Source: Lutibacter flavus
GTDB taxonomy: Bacteria; Bacteroidota; Bacteroidia; Flavobacteriales; Flavobacteriaceae
Assembly (NCBI RefSeq): GCF_900188355.1
Contig: NZ_FZNX01000005.1
Location: 310,001-374,000, forward strand
Reading direction: 5' to 3'
DNA length: 64,000 nt
In this document: piece after piece, positions 35,611 through 45,142 of the stretch
Position numbering within the stretch: position 1 is the first letter of the stretch
Layout: each line of letters opens with the position of its first letter
Notes under the pieces: model-generated
Database searches by the model: none
The model's input: only the letters and a program-made list of their open reading frames with translations
What the model was told of the DNA's origin: nothing
Program-made: the position numbers and the translations under genes

Positions 35611-37335
35611 CTAACCATTCATTGAAATTAAAAACTCCTCATTAGATGTGGTAAATTGAATTTTATCTTTAATAAATTCCATTGCCTCCACAGGATTCAT
35701 ATCCGCAAGGTATTTTCTTAATACCCACATACGTTTAACTGTTTTAGGATCTAATAATAAATCGTCTCTACGTGTGCTTGATTTAACTAAATCAATGGCT
35801 GGATAAATTCTACGGTTTGCAATATTTCTTTCTAACTGAAGTTCCATATTACCTGTACCTTTAAATTCTTCAAAAATTACTTCATCCATTTTAGAACCGG
35901 TTTCTGTTAAAGCAGTTGCAATTATTGATAAAGAACCTCCATTTTCTATATTTCTAGCAGCACCAAAGAATCTTTTTGGTTTGTGTAATGCGTTGGCATC
36001 AATACCTCCAGATAATATTTTTCCTGAAGCTGGAGCTACTGTATTGTAAGCTCTTGCTAAACGTGTAATTGAATCTAATAAGATAACAACATCATGTCCA
36101 CATTCATCTAGTCTCTTTGCTTTCTCTAAAACAATATTCGCAACTTTTACGTGCTTATCAGCAGGTTCGTCAAAAGTAGAAGCAACAACTTCACCTCTAA
36201 CGCTACGTTGCATATCAGTTACCTCCTCTGGTCGTTCATCTATTAAAAGAATAATTTGATAAACTTCTGGGTGATTTGATGCTATTGAATTTGCAATATC
36301 CTTTAGTAACATTGTTTTCCCAGTTTTTGGTTGAGAAACAATCATACCTCTTTGTCCTTTACCTATTGGACAAAATAAATCCATTATTCTAGTTGATAAT
36401 GTACTTCCTTTACCAGCTAAATTAAATTTTTCTTGAGGAAATAAAGGTGTTAAATGTTCAAATGAAACACGATCTCTAACAACATTTGGGTTTAAACCAT
36501 TGATTTTAGAAACACGAATAAGTGGAAAGTATTTTTCCCCTTCTTTAGGCGGGCGAACAACACCTTTTACGGTATCTCCAGTTTTTAATCCAAATAATTT
36601 TATTTGAGATTGAGATAAATAAATATCATCTGGAGATGATAAATAATTATAATCCGACGAACGTAAAAATCCATAACCATCAGGCATCATTTCTAAAACA
36701 CCTTCACTTTCAATGATACCATCAAATTCATAATCCGGGTCTCTGTAGCGATTAGCTGCAGTACGTGGACCTTTAATATCTCTTTGTTGGTTTCCTTGTT
36801 GTTTATTTTGATGTTGTTTTGGTCTAGGTTGATTAGGTTGCTTCTGAATTGGCTGATTAGGTTGATTTGGTTGCTTTTGAATCGGCTTATTTTGTTGTTT
36901 ATTTTTAACCGGATTAGAACTTTCTGGTTTTTCTAACTCTTTTGTAGCAATAGTTTCAGGTTTGGTAGCCTCAGGTTTAACTTGTTCAATCTTAGTTTTT
37001 TGAGCAGGAATAGGTTTAGTAATTTTTTTTGCTGGTTCATTTTTAACTTTAACTTCAGGAACTATCTTAGGTTCCGGTTTAGTTTGAGTTGGTTTAGAAG
37101 AAACATTGTCTTTTGGTGCGTTAGCCTTTTTTATTATTCTTTTACGTTTAGGCTTGTTGTCACTAATAGAAGTTTCATTCTTTGTAATTTTTGAAGGAAC
37201 TGAAGCTTGAATGTCTAAGATTAAATAAACTAGATCTAATTTTTTTAATTGACTGTATTTTTTTGCTCCAATAGATTTTGCTATCTCCTGTAATTCAACA
37301 AGAGTTTTCTCCTTAAGTTGGGAAATTTCAAACAT
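35611..37335 (-). CDS. rho: Transcription termination factor Rho with long disordered insert
   Basis: Hexameric RNA helicase that ends transcription. 574 residues against about 420 in E. coli. Rho_N helices at 1-45; a Lys/Pro/Glu- then Gln/Asn/Pro-rich disordered insert at about 50-195 with the repeated unit [13 protein letters not shown]-binding OB domain at about 205-290 ([11 protein letters not shown]); ATPase with Walker A SQPKTGKT (residues 334-341) and [15 protein letters not shown]. The catalytic part is intact. A 5' leader of about 130 bases precedes the ATG, a common place for autoregulation. Confidence 0.96.
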   Translation of the reverse strand: MFEISQLKEKTLVELQEIAKSIGAKKYSQLKKLDLVYLILDIQASVPSKITKNETSISDNKPKRKRIIKKANAPKDNVSSKPTQTKPEPKIVPEVKVKNEPAKKITKPIPAQKTKIEQVKPEATKPETIATKELEKPESSNPVKNKQQNKPIQKQPNQPNQPIQKQPNQPRPKQHQNKQQGNQQRDIKGPRTAANRYRDPDYEFDGIIESEGVLEMMPDGYGFLRSSDYNYLSSPDDIYLSQSQIKLFGLKTGDTVKGVVRPPKEGEKYFPLIRVSKINGLNPNVVRDRVSFEHLTPLFPQEKFNLAGKGSTLSTRIMDLFCPIGKGQRGMIVSQPKTGKTMLLKDIANSIASNHPEVYQIILLIDERPEEVTDMQRSVRGEVVASTFDEPADKHVKVANIVLEKAKRLDECGHDVVILLDSITRLARAYNTVAPASGKILSGGIDANALHKPKRFFGAARNIENGGSLSIIATALTETGSKMDEVIFEEFKGTGNMELQLERNIANRRIYPAIDLVKSSTRRDDLLLDPKTVKRMWVLRKYLADMNPVEAMEFIKDKIQFTTSNEEFLISMNG

Positions 37336-37474
37336 TATGTTAATTTGTAAATTATTGTTAATGTGTAATACGTACTATATTTTTCTTTATAAGAAATTTA
37401 TTGAGATTTTAACTAAGTGATGATTAGCTGTTTTAGTTGTAGTTGGTTGTTCTACTGTTTTAGAATAGATATTG

Positions 37475-37482
37475 CAAATATA
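37475..37482 (-). promoter_or_regulatory. Putative -7 box of rho
   Basis: On the minus strand this reads TATATTTG. It would give a leader of about 130 nt before rho. A -33 TTG is not evident. Confidence 0.4.
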
Positions 37483-37528
37483 TAAAAATAATTTACATAT
37501 TAAACTTTAAATCTTTAAAAATAAAACG

Positions 37529-37536
37529 TATTTTTG
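37529..37536 (+). promoter_or_regulatory. -7 box before the DUF4293 gene
   Basis: TATTTTTG, 19 bases before the ATG at 37555. Confidence 0.45.
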
Positions 37537-37554
37537 TGTCCGAAAATTTAATTA

Positions 37555-37989
37555 ATGATTCAAAGGATTCAAACTATTTATTTATTATTAGCAACATTAA
37601 TTTCTGGGGGATTAATTTTTCTTTTGAATTTATGGATTGATGGTAATGGAGTTAAATTTTTTGTGATAGATTCATTTGAAACAAGTATTATTTTGTTAAA
37701 AGTAATGGCTGTATTATTTTTAGGATCATCTGTTTTAACGTTTGTAACAATTTTTCAATTTAAAAAGAGGCAGTTGCAATTTGTTTTGGGCAGAATAACA
37801 ATTTTGATCAATTTTATTTTATTAGGGATACTCGTATATTTTGCACAAAACTTATCTGGAGAAATTAACGTTTCGGAGAAGGGTATTGGGTTGCTCATTC
37901 CAATTTTAACAATTGTATTAGTTGTATTAGCAAATAAGGCAATTAAAAAGGATGAGGAACTTGTAAAATCTGTTGACAGATTGCGATAA
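37555..37989 (+). CDS. DUF4293 four-helix membrane protein
   Basis: 144 residues, starting with MIQRIQTIYLLLA, typical of the Bacteroidota family DUF4293. Four hydrophobic helices (about 7-25, 42-65, 76-94, 108-124) and a charged tail. It stands divergent from rho, a conserved arrangement in this phylum. Function is unknown. A strong terminator follows within 65 bases. Confidence 0.85.
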   Translation: MIQRIQTIYLLLATLISGGLIFLLNLWIDGNGVKFFVIDSFETSIILLKVMAVLFLGSSVLTFVTIFQFKKRQLQFVLGRITILINFILLGILVYFAQNLSGEINVSEKGIGLLIPILTIVLVVLANKAIKKDEELVKSVDRLR

Positions 37990-38022
37990 ACCTAACATCT
38001 TAGTATATATAGTGCGAGAAAG

Positions 38023-38053
38023 ACCATTTCAATTTTTATTGAAATGGTTTTTT
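38023..38053 (+). terminator. Intrinsic terminator after the DUF4293 gene
   Basis: ACCATTTCAAT/ATTGAAATGGT stem (11 bp) with a TTTT loop and seven T. Confidence 0.9.
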
Positions 38054-38144
38054 GTTTCTAACGGTTTTCAGGGATATAAAAATATCACTACTTTTGGTTA
38101 TAGTTTCAGTTTGTTAATAGTAATATATTTGAACAGGGAAAATA

Positions 38145-38804
38145 ATGAAAAAGATTAAAGTTCATATTGCAGATGACCATCAAATTTTAATTGATGGTAT
38201 ATATGCAGTTTTATCTTCAGAAGAAAATATTGAAGTTGTTGGGAGTTCTCTTAACGGTGAAGATGTTTTAAAATGGTTTGCTTCAAATGAAGCTGATATC
38301 TTAATTTTAGATATTAATATGCCAAATGTTGATGGAATTGAAGTTCTGCAAAGTTTTATTAAAATTGGTTTTCAGCAAAAGACAATTGTTTTATCTAGCT
38401 ATGATGATATTAAATTAATTAAAGAAGTGCTGAAAATTGGAGCAAAAGGTTTTTTAGCTAAAAAATGTGCTGGGGAAAATATTGTTGAAGCAATAAACAC
38501 GGTTTATGGTGGGAAACAATATTTTAGTGAAAGTATTCAAGATAAATTATTATCTACTTTTTCTAAGGAAGTTTCAAGTATGGAACAAACTTCACAAGAT
38601 GGCTCATTTTTTAGTTCATTAACTCCTAGAGAAACTGAAGTTCTTCGGTTAATTGCTCAGCAATTCAATACGAAAGAAATTGGTACAGAACTTCACATTA
38701 GTAAGAATACAGTTGAAACACATAGAAAAAATTTAATTAATAAATTAAAAGTTAAAAATGTTGTTGGGCTGGCTATTTATGCCGTTAAAAACAATATTGT
38801 TTAA
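38145..38804 (+). CDS. NarL/LuxR-family response regulator
   Basis: 219-residue regulator. Receiver domain with ADDH near residue 10, phospho-accepting Asp56 in ILDINMPN, and the Lys of GFLAKKC; LuxR-type HTH in the C-terminus (LTPRETEVLRLIAQQFNTKE and SKNTVETHRKNLINKL). The TPR histidine kinase follows 19 bases downstream on the same strand, so they are the likely pair. Targets cannot be seen. Confidence 0.93.
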   Translation: MKKIKVHIADDHQILIDGIYAVLSSEENIEVVGSSLNGEDVLKWFASNEADILILDINMPNVDGIEVLQSFIKIGFQQKTIVLSSYDDIKLIKEVLKIGAKGFLAKKCAGENIVEAINTVYGGKQYFSESIQDKLLSTFSKEVSSMEQTSQDGSFFSSLTPRETEVLRLIAQQFNTKEIGTELHISKNTVETHRKNLINKLKVKNVVGLAIYAVKNNIV

Positions 38805-38823
38805 AATTTAGGCTCACTGCTAT

Positions 38824-40548
38824 ATGGATATTTTAAAACTAACATTTATAAGTGCCTTTTTAATTTTTTTTACAAATCATTCAACTTTAGCAATTAATTT
38901 TTTAGAAACAAATTCAATGAGATTTGAATCTAAATTATACAATTCTGATAATGAAGATTTACAGTTAATACTTGAATTACTAGAAAAAGGGAAAACTGCT
39001 GAAGCAATGGAAAAATTGTATTCTTTAATTGAAGAGGCAGAACGGTTGGACAATAATAAACTGGTAATTGAAGGGAAGCTATTATTGGCAGATGTTTATA
39101 GGGAAAATGGAGATTATCAAAAATCAAATGAAATATTTTATGAAATAATACCTTCTATATCTACAAATTTTGCAAAGCTTCAATATGTTTTTTTTAAAAA
39201 GGGAGGTAATTTTCAATTAGAAAATCAAATTGATTCAGCAAAAGTGAATTATGAAAAAGCTATTAGCTTTAATGATAATGTGGAGAAAAACGAAGATTTA
39301 AAGGCTAAAATTTACGCTAATTTATCGGGTATTTATTATCTGAAAGCGGATTATGAAAATGCTATTGAAAATTTTAAGATAGCTGCAGAATATCAAAAGG
39401 TATTAGGAAATAAAGAAATTGAAGCTGGAATTTTGAATAATTTAGGAGGTGTTTATTATATGCAAGAAAAGTATAATGATGCCCTAAATAGCTTTCAACA
39501 AGCATTTGAACTCGTTGGATATGGGCAAAGTGACTTGGAGAAACAAACTAGAAATAGTTCTTACATAAATATTGCTTACGCATATAGCGCTCTAGATAAC
39601 TTCGAGAAGGCCTTTGAATATCAGGATAAATTTTTCTCTTTAAATGATTCTTTAAGTCAAGAACTTAAATATAAAGAAATTGCAGAAATTGAATCGAAAT
39701 ATAATGTAGCAACAAAGGAAAAGGAAGCTGAAATAGAAAAAACCAAACGGTTAAAGGCAGAATATTTATCATATGGTTTGGGTTTGGCAATCTTATTGTT
39801 GCTTTCAGGAATCTACAGTCTTTATAAGGTTTATAAATTGAATAAAAAAAATTATAAACTTCAAATAAATCAAAAGCAGTTAATACATAAAAGCAAAATA
39901 GAAAAGCTTAAAAGTGATTCACAGTCTAAAATTTTGGTAGCAACCTTAGATGGCGGATTAGAAGAACGAAAAAAAATTGCTAGCGTTTTACATGATAATG
40001 TTAGTGCATTGCTTTCTGCAGCAAATTTGCATTTGTATGCAAGTAAAAAGCAACTAATTGGTAATATGCCAATTGAAATTGATAAAACTCAAAAAATTAT
40101 TTTAGAGGCTTCAGAAAAAATCAGAGACTTATCTCATAAGTTAATTTCATCCGTTTTATTAAAATTTGGGCTTAGTATGGCAGTTCAGGATTTATGTGAA
40201 AAATCTTCAAATTCAACTATTCAATTAAAAAGTGATTCTAAAAACATTGGAAGATTTGAACAAAATTTTGAGATTAAAATGTTTAATATTATTAATGAGC
40301 TAGTAAATAATATTTTAAAACATAGCAGTGCTGATAATGGAGTTATAAAATTAGAACAACTAAATGGGCAATTGCAAGTAGTAGTTTTTGATAATGGAAA
40401 AGGTTTTGATATTAATAAAATAGAAGAGAAAAGTGGTATTGGATTAAGTCAAGTTGATGCAAGAATAAATGCGTTAAATGGGTTAATTAATATTAACCCA
40501 ACGGATGCAGGTACTCGTATTTTTATTTCTGTTCCAATTGTTTATTAG
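38824..40548 (+). CDS. TPR-containing NarL-type sensor histidine kinase
   Basis: 574 residues. Signal-like N-terminus (1-23), a secreted-side TPR array (about 45-285; for example ILNNLGGVYYMQEKYNDALN), one membrane helix (about 316-336), coiled coil, then HisKA_3 with the ERKKIASVLHDNVSALLSA box (phospho-accepting His) and an ATPase domain with NELVNNILKHS, DNGKGFD and SGIGLSQVDARI. This YxaL/NreB-like architecture is common in Bacteroidota. The signal is unknown. The gene ends overlapping a convergent phosphoesterase by 4 bases. Confidence 0.92.
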   Translation: MDILKLTFISAFLIFFTNHSTLAINFLETNSMRFESKLYNSDNEDLQLILELLEKGKTAEAMEKLYSLIEEAERLDNNKLVIEGKLLLADVYRENGDYQKSNEIFYEIIPSISTNFAKLQYVFFKKGGNFQLENQIDSAKVNYEKAISFNDNVEKNEDLKAKIYANLSGIYYLKADYENAIENFKIAAEYQKVLGNKEIEAGILNNLGGVYYMQEKYNDALNSFQQAFELVGYGQSDLEKQTRNSSYINIAYAYSALDNFEKAFEYQDKFFSLNDSLSQELKYKEIAEIESKYNVATKEKEAEIEKTKRLKAEYLSYGLGLAILLLLSGIYSLYKVYKLNKKNYKLQINQKQLIHKSKIEKLKSDSQSKILVATLDGGLEERKKIASVLHDNVSALLSAANLHLYASKKQLIGNMPIEIDKTQKIILEASEKIRDLSHKLISSVLLKFGLSMAVQDLCEKSSNSTIQLKSDSKNIGRFEQNFEIKMFNIINELVNNILKHSSADNGVIKLEQLNGQLQVVVFDNGKGFDINKIEEKSGIGLSQVDARINALNGLININPTDAGTRIFISVPIVY

Positions 40549-41039
40549 CGTTTTTCTAATTCAATAATTTCTAAATTAGAAATATCCCCTTCATGAACTT
40601 CAAACCTTAACATGGTTCTTATATTGTGAAATCCATGTTTACCTGCGGCTCCTGGATTCATATGAAGTAAATTTAATTTTTTGTCATAAATTACTTTTAA
40701 TATATGAGAGTGCCCACTAATAAAAATTTTTGGCGAGTTTTTAGTAATTTCTTCTTTAATTCTATAGTCATATCTATTTGGATAACCTCCAATATGTGTT
40801 ATCCAAACCGAAACTCCTTCAATAGTAAATTTGTTATCTAAAGGGAATTCGGATCTAATTACACTGTTATCTATGTTGCCATATACAGCTCTTACAGTTT
40901 TTAATTTGCTAATTGTATCAATAACTTCAATTGCGCCAATATCACCAGCGTGCCATACTTCGTCAGATTGATTTACAAATTTTAAAATTTGGTCATCTAA
41001 ATAACTATGTGTATCGGAAAGTAATAATATTTTTTTCAT
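40545..41039 (-). CDS. YfcE/MJ0936-family metallophosphoesterase
   Basis: 164-residue calcineurin-like phosphoesterase. Metal-binding motifs are all present: DTH near residue 9, GDIG, GNID and GHSH, with HMNPGA near the C-terminus. Such small proteins hydrolyse phosphodiesters in vitro; the natural substrate is not known. It is transcribed away from truA, starting 65 bases from its start codon. Confidence 0.9.
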   Translation of the reverse strand: MKKILLLSDTHSYLDDQILKFVNQSDEVWHAGDIGAIEVIDTISKLKTVRAVYGNIDNSVIRSEFPLDNKFTIEGVSVWITHIGGYPNRYDYRIKEEITKNSPKIFISGHSHILKVIYDKKLNLLHMNPGAAGKHGFHNIRTMLRFEVHEGDISNLEIIELEKR

Positions 41040-41071
41040 TAACGGCCAAAATTAAACTCGCAAATATGCCT

Positions 41072-41079
41072 TATATTTG
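41072..41079 (+). promoter_or_regulatory. -7 box of truA
   Basis: TATATTTG. It lies downstream of an in-frame ATG at 41066, so that ATG cannot be used from this promoter; the TTG at 41105 can. Confidence 0.5.
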
Positions 41080-41104
41080 CAGCCATACAAAATTAACATT
41101 TCAA

Positions 41105-41857
41105 TTGAGATATTTTATAGAAATAGCATATAATGGTACAAATTATCATGGTTGGCAATTGCAACCAAACGCCATAACAGTGCAAGAATTGATTAATAAA
41201 GCTATAGCTACAATTTTTAGAACTGATATTAATGTTGTTGGAGCAGGAAGAACAGATACTGGAGTTCATTCTGAACAGTTATTTGCCCATTTAGATTTAG
41301 AAGTTGAATTTAATGTTAACGAGTTCAAATATAAAGTAAATTCTTTACTGCCTAATGATATCGCAGTTTTGGATATAAGAAGAGTCTTAGACGATGCTCA
41401 TGCGCGTTTTAATGCTACAAGTAGAAGTTATGAATATAGGATGTTTTTGGGCAAGAATCCGTTTTTGATTGATACTTCATTACAACTTATTAATAAAAAG
41501 TTAAATATTGATAAAATGAATGAGGCAGCCAGAATTTTGTTAACTTACACTAACTTTAAGTGTTTTTCTCGTTCAAATTCTGATGTTAAAACTTATAATT
41601 GCGATATTACAATTGCTGAATGGAAACAAACTAATCAACAATTGATTTTTTATATTACAGCTGATCGATTTTTAAGAAATATGGTTAGAGCAATAGTTGG
41701 TACACTAATGGAAGTTGGAACAGGGAAAACAACCATAGAAGAGTTTAAAAAGATAATTGAAAGTGAAGATAGGAGAAATGCGGGGCCTTCGGCACCAGCT
41801 CATGGGTTGTTTTTAACTCAAGTTTCTTATCCTAAAAAAATATTTATTGATGAGTAA
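41105..41857 (+). CDS. truA: tRNA pseudouridine synthase A
   Basis: Makes pseudouridine at positions 38-40 in the tRNA anticodon arm. From the TTG at 41105 the protein is 250 residues, the usual size, starting RYFIEIAYNGTNYHGWQ. Catalytic Asp is in GAGRTDTGVHS; other motifs are NDIAVLDIRRV, HARFNATSRSYEY and FLRNMVRAIVG. Longer frames back to 40931 cross the divergent phosphoesterase and have no family support. The last 8 bases overlap the exporter gene that follows. Confidence 0.95.
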   Translation: MRYFIEIAYNGTNYHGWQLQPNAITVQELINKAIATIFRTDINVVGAGRTDTGVHSEQLFAHLDLEVEFNVNEFKYKVNSLLPNDIAVLDIRRVLDDAHARFNATSRSYEYRMFLGKNPFLIDTSLQLINKKLNIDKMNEAARILLTYTNFKCFSRSNSDVKTYNCDITIAEWKQTNQQLIFYITADRFLRNMVRAIVGTLMEVGTGKTTIEEFKKIIESEDRRNAGPSAPAHGLFLTQVSYPKKIFIDE

Positions 41858-43613
41858 AAAATTAACTGGAAAAGCTTTTGATTCAAAAATTTTTACCCGT
41901 TTAATGGGTTTTGCTAAAATTTATCGAAAGGAGTTTGTAATTAGCACCCTTGCAGCAATAATTCTTTCCTTAGTCTCTGTTGCTAGACCTATTTTACTAA
42001 AAGAAATTGTACAAACCTATTTTGAAAATAAAGATAAAGAAGGGATTCTTTATTTTTCACTTCTTATGTGTGCTTTTTTATTAGTTGAAGTATTTTTACA
42101 AGCCTTGTTTATCTATAAAGTTAATTGGTTAGGACAGCATATTATAAAAGATATTAGAGTAAAATTACAAAAGCATATGCTTCACTTTAAAATGGCTTAT
42201 TTTGATAAGTCTTCGGTTGGAAAGTTGGTTACCAGGTTAGTTTCAGATACAGAAACAATTGCTCAATTTTTTGGTGAAGGATTGTTTATGATTATAAGTG
42301 ATTTATTAAAAATGGTGGTGGTTGCAGTTGTTATGTTATTTATGAATTGGAAATTAGCACTAATAGCATTTATTATTCTTCCTATTTTAATTTATGCAAC
42401 TAAATTATTTCAAATAGCCATAAAATCATCATTTCAAGAAGTTAGAACTCAAGTGGCAAATCTTAATGGGTTTGTTCAGGAAAGAGTAACAGGAATGAAC
42501 ATTGTTCAACTTTTTAACAGGGAGAAGTTAGAATTTGAAAATTTTGTAAAAATTAACGATAAACATAAAAAAGCACATATTAGAACTGTCTGGTATTACT
42601 CAATTTTTTTCCCAGTTGCTGAAATTTTATCATCTATTGCGGTTGGCTTAATGGTGTGGTATGGAGGTTTAGATATTGTAAATTCTGGAATAACAAATGC
42701 AGGAGAAATTATTGCTTTTATAATGATGTCTCAAATGTTGTTTAGACCATTAAGACAAATTGCAGATAAATTTAATACGCTGCAAATGGGTATGGTTGCT
42801 GGTGATCGTGTTTTTGAAATATTGGATACTGAAAGTCAAATAACAAAAACTGGAAATGTTAAAGCTTCACATTTTAAAGGTGATATTTCTTTTAAAAATG
42901 TGCATTTTAGTTATATAAAAGGTGAAGAGGTTTTAAAGGGAATTAATTTAGATGTAAAAGCAGGTGAAACTGTTGCGATTGTTGGAGCAACAGGAGCTGG
43001 AAAATCAACTATTATTAATTTAGTGAATCGTTTTTATGAAATAAATGAAGGTGAAATATGTATTGATAATCACAATATAGAACAATACACATTGCAATCA
43101 TTACGAAACCAAATTGCTGTTGTATTGCAAGATGTGTTTTTATTTTCTGATACGATTTTTAATAATATAGTTTTAAATAAAAAAGAGATTACTTTAGAGG
43201 AAGTTAAAAAAGCAGCTGAAGAAATTGGGATTCATGAATTTATAATGTCTTTGCCTGATAATTATAATTACAATGTGAAAGAAAGAGGCGCAATGTTATC
43301 TTCAGGACAGCGACAATTAATTGCTTTTCTAAGAGCTTATGTAAGCAAACCAAGCGTTTTAATTTTAGATGAGGCAACTTCTTCAATAGACTCCTATTCT
43401 GAAAAACTAATTCAAGATGCAACTGATAAAATTACTAAGTATCAAACTTCAATAATAATTGCTCATAGATTAACAACAGTTAAAAAGGCAGATATAATTA
43501 TTGTAATGGATAAAGGTGAAATTGTTGAACAAGGTTCGCATATTGAGTTGCTGGAAAAAGATGGCTATTATAAAACGTTATACGATATGCAATTTGTAAA
43601 TGAAGTAGCTTAA
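41850..43613 (+). CDS. MsbA-like ABC exporter (fused permease and ATPase)
   Basis: 587 residues: six-helix exporter domain (about 20-310) and nucleotide-binding domain (about 345-580) with Walker A VGATGAGKST, Q-loop VVLQDVFLF, signature in its altered form LSSGQRQL and Walker B LILDEATSS followed by the H-loop IIAHRLTT. It works as a homodimer or heterodimer half-transporter exporting lipid or another hydrophobic substrate; MsbA-like lipid A flipping is one option. The start is the ATG at 41850, inside the truA end. Convergent with cdaA with a 4-base overlap. Confidence 0.93.
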   Translation: MSKKLTGKAFDSKIFTRLMGFAKIYRKEFVISTLAAIILSLVSVARPILLKEIVQTYFENKDKEGILYFSLLMCAFLLVEVFLQALFIYKVNWLGQHIIKDIRVKLQKHMLHFKMAYFDKSSVGKLVTRLVSDTETIAQFFGEGLFMIISDLLKMVVVAVVMLFMNWKLALIAFIILPILIYATKLFQIAIKSSFQEVRTQVANLNGFVQERVTGMNIVQLFNREKLEFENFVKINDKHKKAHIRTVWYYSIFFPVAEILSSIAVGLMVWYGGLDIVNSGITNAGEIIAFIMMSQMLFRPLRQIADKFNTLQMGMVAGDRVFEILDTESQITKTGNVKASHFKGDISFKNVHFSYIKGEEVLKGINLDVKAGETVAIVGATGAGKSTIINLVNRFYEINEGEICIDNHNIEQYTLQSLRNQIAVVLQDVFLFSDTIFNNIVLNKKEITLEEVKKAAEEIGIHEFIMSLPDNYNYNVKERGAMLSSGQRQLIAFLRAYVSKPSVLILDEATSSIDSYSEKLIQDATDKITKYQTSIIIAHRLTTVKKADIIIVMDKGEIVEQGSHIELLEKDGYYKTLYDMQFVNEVA

Positions 43614-44383
43614 TTTAAATCGTACCGAATCATTTCTGCCAATTCATTGTTGTTTTTAAATAGTATAAATTCTCCATCTTTAATATAAGAAATTCTCCCT
43701 GTTTCTTCTGAAACAACTAAACAAAGTGCATCTGTTGTCTCAGTAATGCCAATTGCCGCTCTATGTCGCAATCCAAATCGTGAGGGTAACGCTTTTTTTG
43801 ATAATGGTAAAATAATTCTAGTTGCTACAATAAAATTATCCTTAATAATCATTGCTCCATCGTGAAGCGGACTGTTTTTATAAAAAATACTTTCTAATAT
43901 AGGTTGATTAATTTCTGCATTCATTGCATCACCACTTGATTTTACAAAATCCAAATTATGGGTTCGTTCTAAAACTATTAATGCACCTGTTTTTGTAGAT
44001 GCCATACCTTCACAAGCTGAAACAATATCTTCAACATTCATACTGGTATGAATCTCAGTTTTTAAAAATTTAAGTTGATTTAAAAAATTTCGCCTATTTG
44101 TAAAATTAGTTGAACCTAGCATTAATAAAAATTTCCGCACTTCTGGTTGAAAAACAATTAATATTGCAATAGCACCTAAGCTTATTAAGGTTCCAAGTAA
44201 ACCGCTCAACATCTCCATTTGTAAAGCTTGTGTAATTTTCCAAATTAAAACAACCAATGCAATTCCAATAAATATGTTAATAGCAACTGTTCCTTTTAAT
44301 AATTTATAAACGTAATATAAAAGAGTTGCGACTAATACTATATCTAATATATCAAGAAAAGTAAAATCTAAGAAATCTAGCAT
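43610..44383 (-). CDS. cdaA: Diadenylate cyclase CdaA
   Basis: Makes the second messenger cyclic di-AMP from two ATP at the inner face of the membrane. 257 residues with three N-terminal helices (about 13-28, 33-50, 62-78), then a DisA_N domain with the catalytic DGAMII (residues 175-180) and RHRAAIG (206-212). It follows a lipoprotein gene and folP on the same strand; the folP-cdaA vicinity is common in flavobacteria. No CdaR or GlmM gene is present next to it, unlike Firmicutes. Confidence 0.96.
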   Translation of the reverse strand: MLDFLDFTFLDILDIVLVATLLYYVYKLLKGTVAINIFIGIALVVLIWKITQALQMEMLSGLLGTLISLGAIAILIVFQPEVRKFLLMLGSTNFTNRRNFLNQLKFLKTEIHTSMNVEDIVSACEGMASTKTGALIVLERTHNLDFVKSSGDAMNAEINQPILESIFYKNSPLHDGAMIIKDNFIVATRIILPLSKKALPSRFGLRHRAAIGITETTDALCLVVSEETGRISYIKDGEFILFKNNNELAEMIRYDLN

Positions 44384-44430
44384 TAGTAATGTTTTTTGTA
44401 AAAATAGGAAAAAGATTGCATAATAAATAG

Positions 44431-45141
44431 CTATTCACAACCGCAATCAGGAACTTTTTTAGGATCAAAAATAAATTCTATATTATTAATTAAAATAGAA
44501 GGGGAGCTTATGTTTTCAATCATTGTTTTATAAAATAAATAATCTTGGTATAAAAGATTTTGATTAAAACTTAAATGAAGCATGGTTTGACTTCCTTCAG
44601 AAGAAAAATCAATAAAATCATTTAAAGTTGAAGCTAATTCTCCATTTTCCATTTTGGCATCATTGATCCAAGTATTATTTGGGTTGAATGTAAGGTTAAT
44701 ATTGTTGTAATTTTTATAAATATCGCTATGTTCTTTTAAATAATATTTAGAGAGTAAACTATCAGTTTTAAAAACCGTTGCATCAAATTCAAAAAAGGAT
44801 AATTTTTTAGAAATGGTATCTGAATAACTAAAATAATTATGCGTTCCTTCTTTGGAGTGCATTGAGTTGGAGTGTTTTTCTTTAAGTTTAATTAACGTTG
44901 GAACAAAAGTCCTAATAGGCAATCTTTTATCAATATTGTAAATCCAATGCGTTGAGCTTATGGTGTTTTTACGATTTACTTTTGCAATGGTGTCATTATT
45001 TTTTACTTCAAAGAACATCCAAACTTGGGAGTGATCGTGAAGTTCTTGAATTCCGGAAGCTGCTAAAGTTGGAATTTTAAGTTCTTCTTTTGCACAACCA
45101 AAAATTAAAAATGGAATTATAAAAAGGAAATATTTTTTCAT
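44431..45141 (-). CDS. Lipoprotein of unknown function between folP and cdaA
   Basis: 236 residues with a clear lipobox (FLIFGC, Cys16). The body is beta-rich with no domain I recognise; it has MFFEVKNNDTIAKVNRKNT, aromatic-rich segments and a C-terminal DCGCE with two Cys. It begins 1 base after folP and ends 47 bases before cdaA, so it is co-transcribed. Its constant company with a diadenylate cyclase could mean an envelope function read out by c-di-AMP, but this is only a guess. Confidence 0.75.
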   Translation of the reverse strand: MKKYFLFIIPFLIFGCAKEELKIPTLAASGIQELHDHSQVWMFFEVKNNDTIAKVNRKNTISSTHWIYNIDKRLPIRTFVPTLIKLKEKHSNSMHSKEGTHNYFSYSDTISKKLSFFEFDATVFKTDSLLSKYYLKEHSDIYKNYNNINLTFNPNNTWINDAKMENGELASTLNDFIDFSSEGSQTMLHLSFNQNLLYQDYLFYKTMIENISSPSILINNIEFIFDPKKVPDCGCE

Positions 45142-45142
45142 T

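Noticed and set aside
37973-38158. 61-codon plus-strand frame after the DUF4293 gene
   Set aside because: It runs through an 11-bp-stem intrinsic terminator and overlaps both neighbours; the sequence is not protein-like.
40931-41104. 58-codon N-terminal extension of truA
   Set aside because: It overlaps the divergent phosphoesterase gene and the truA -7 box; TruA normally begins at the RYFIEIAYNG stretch.
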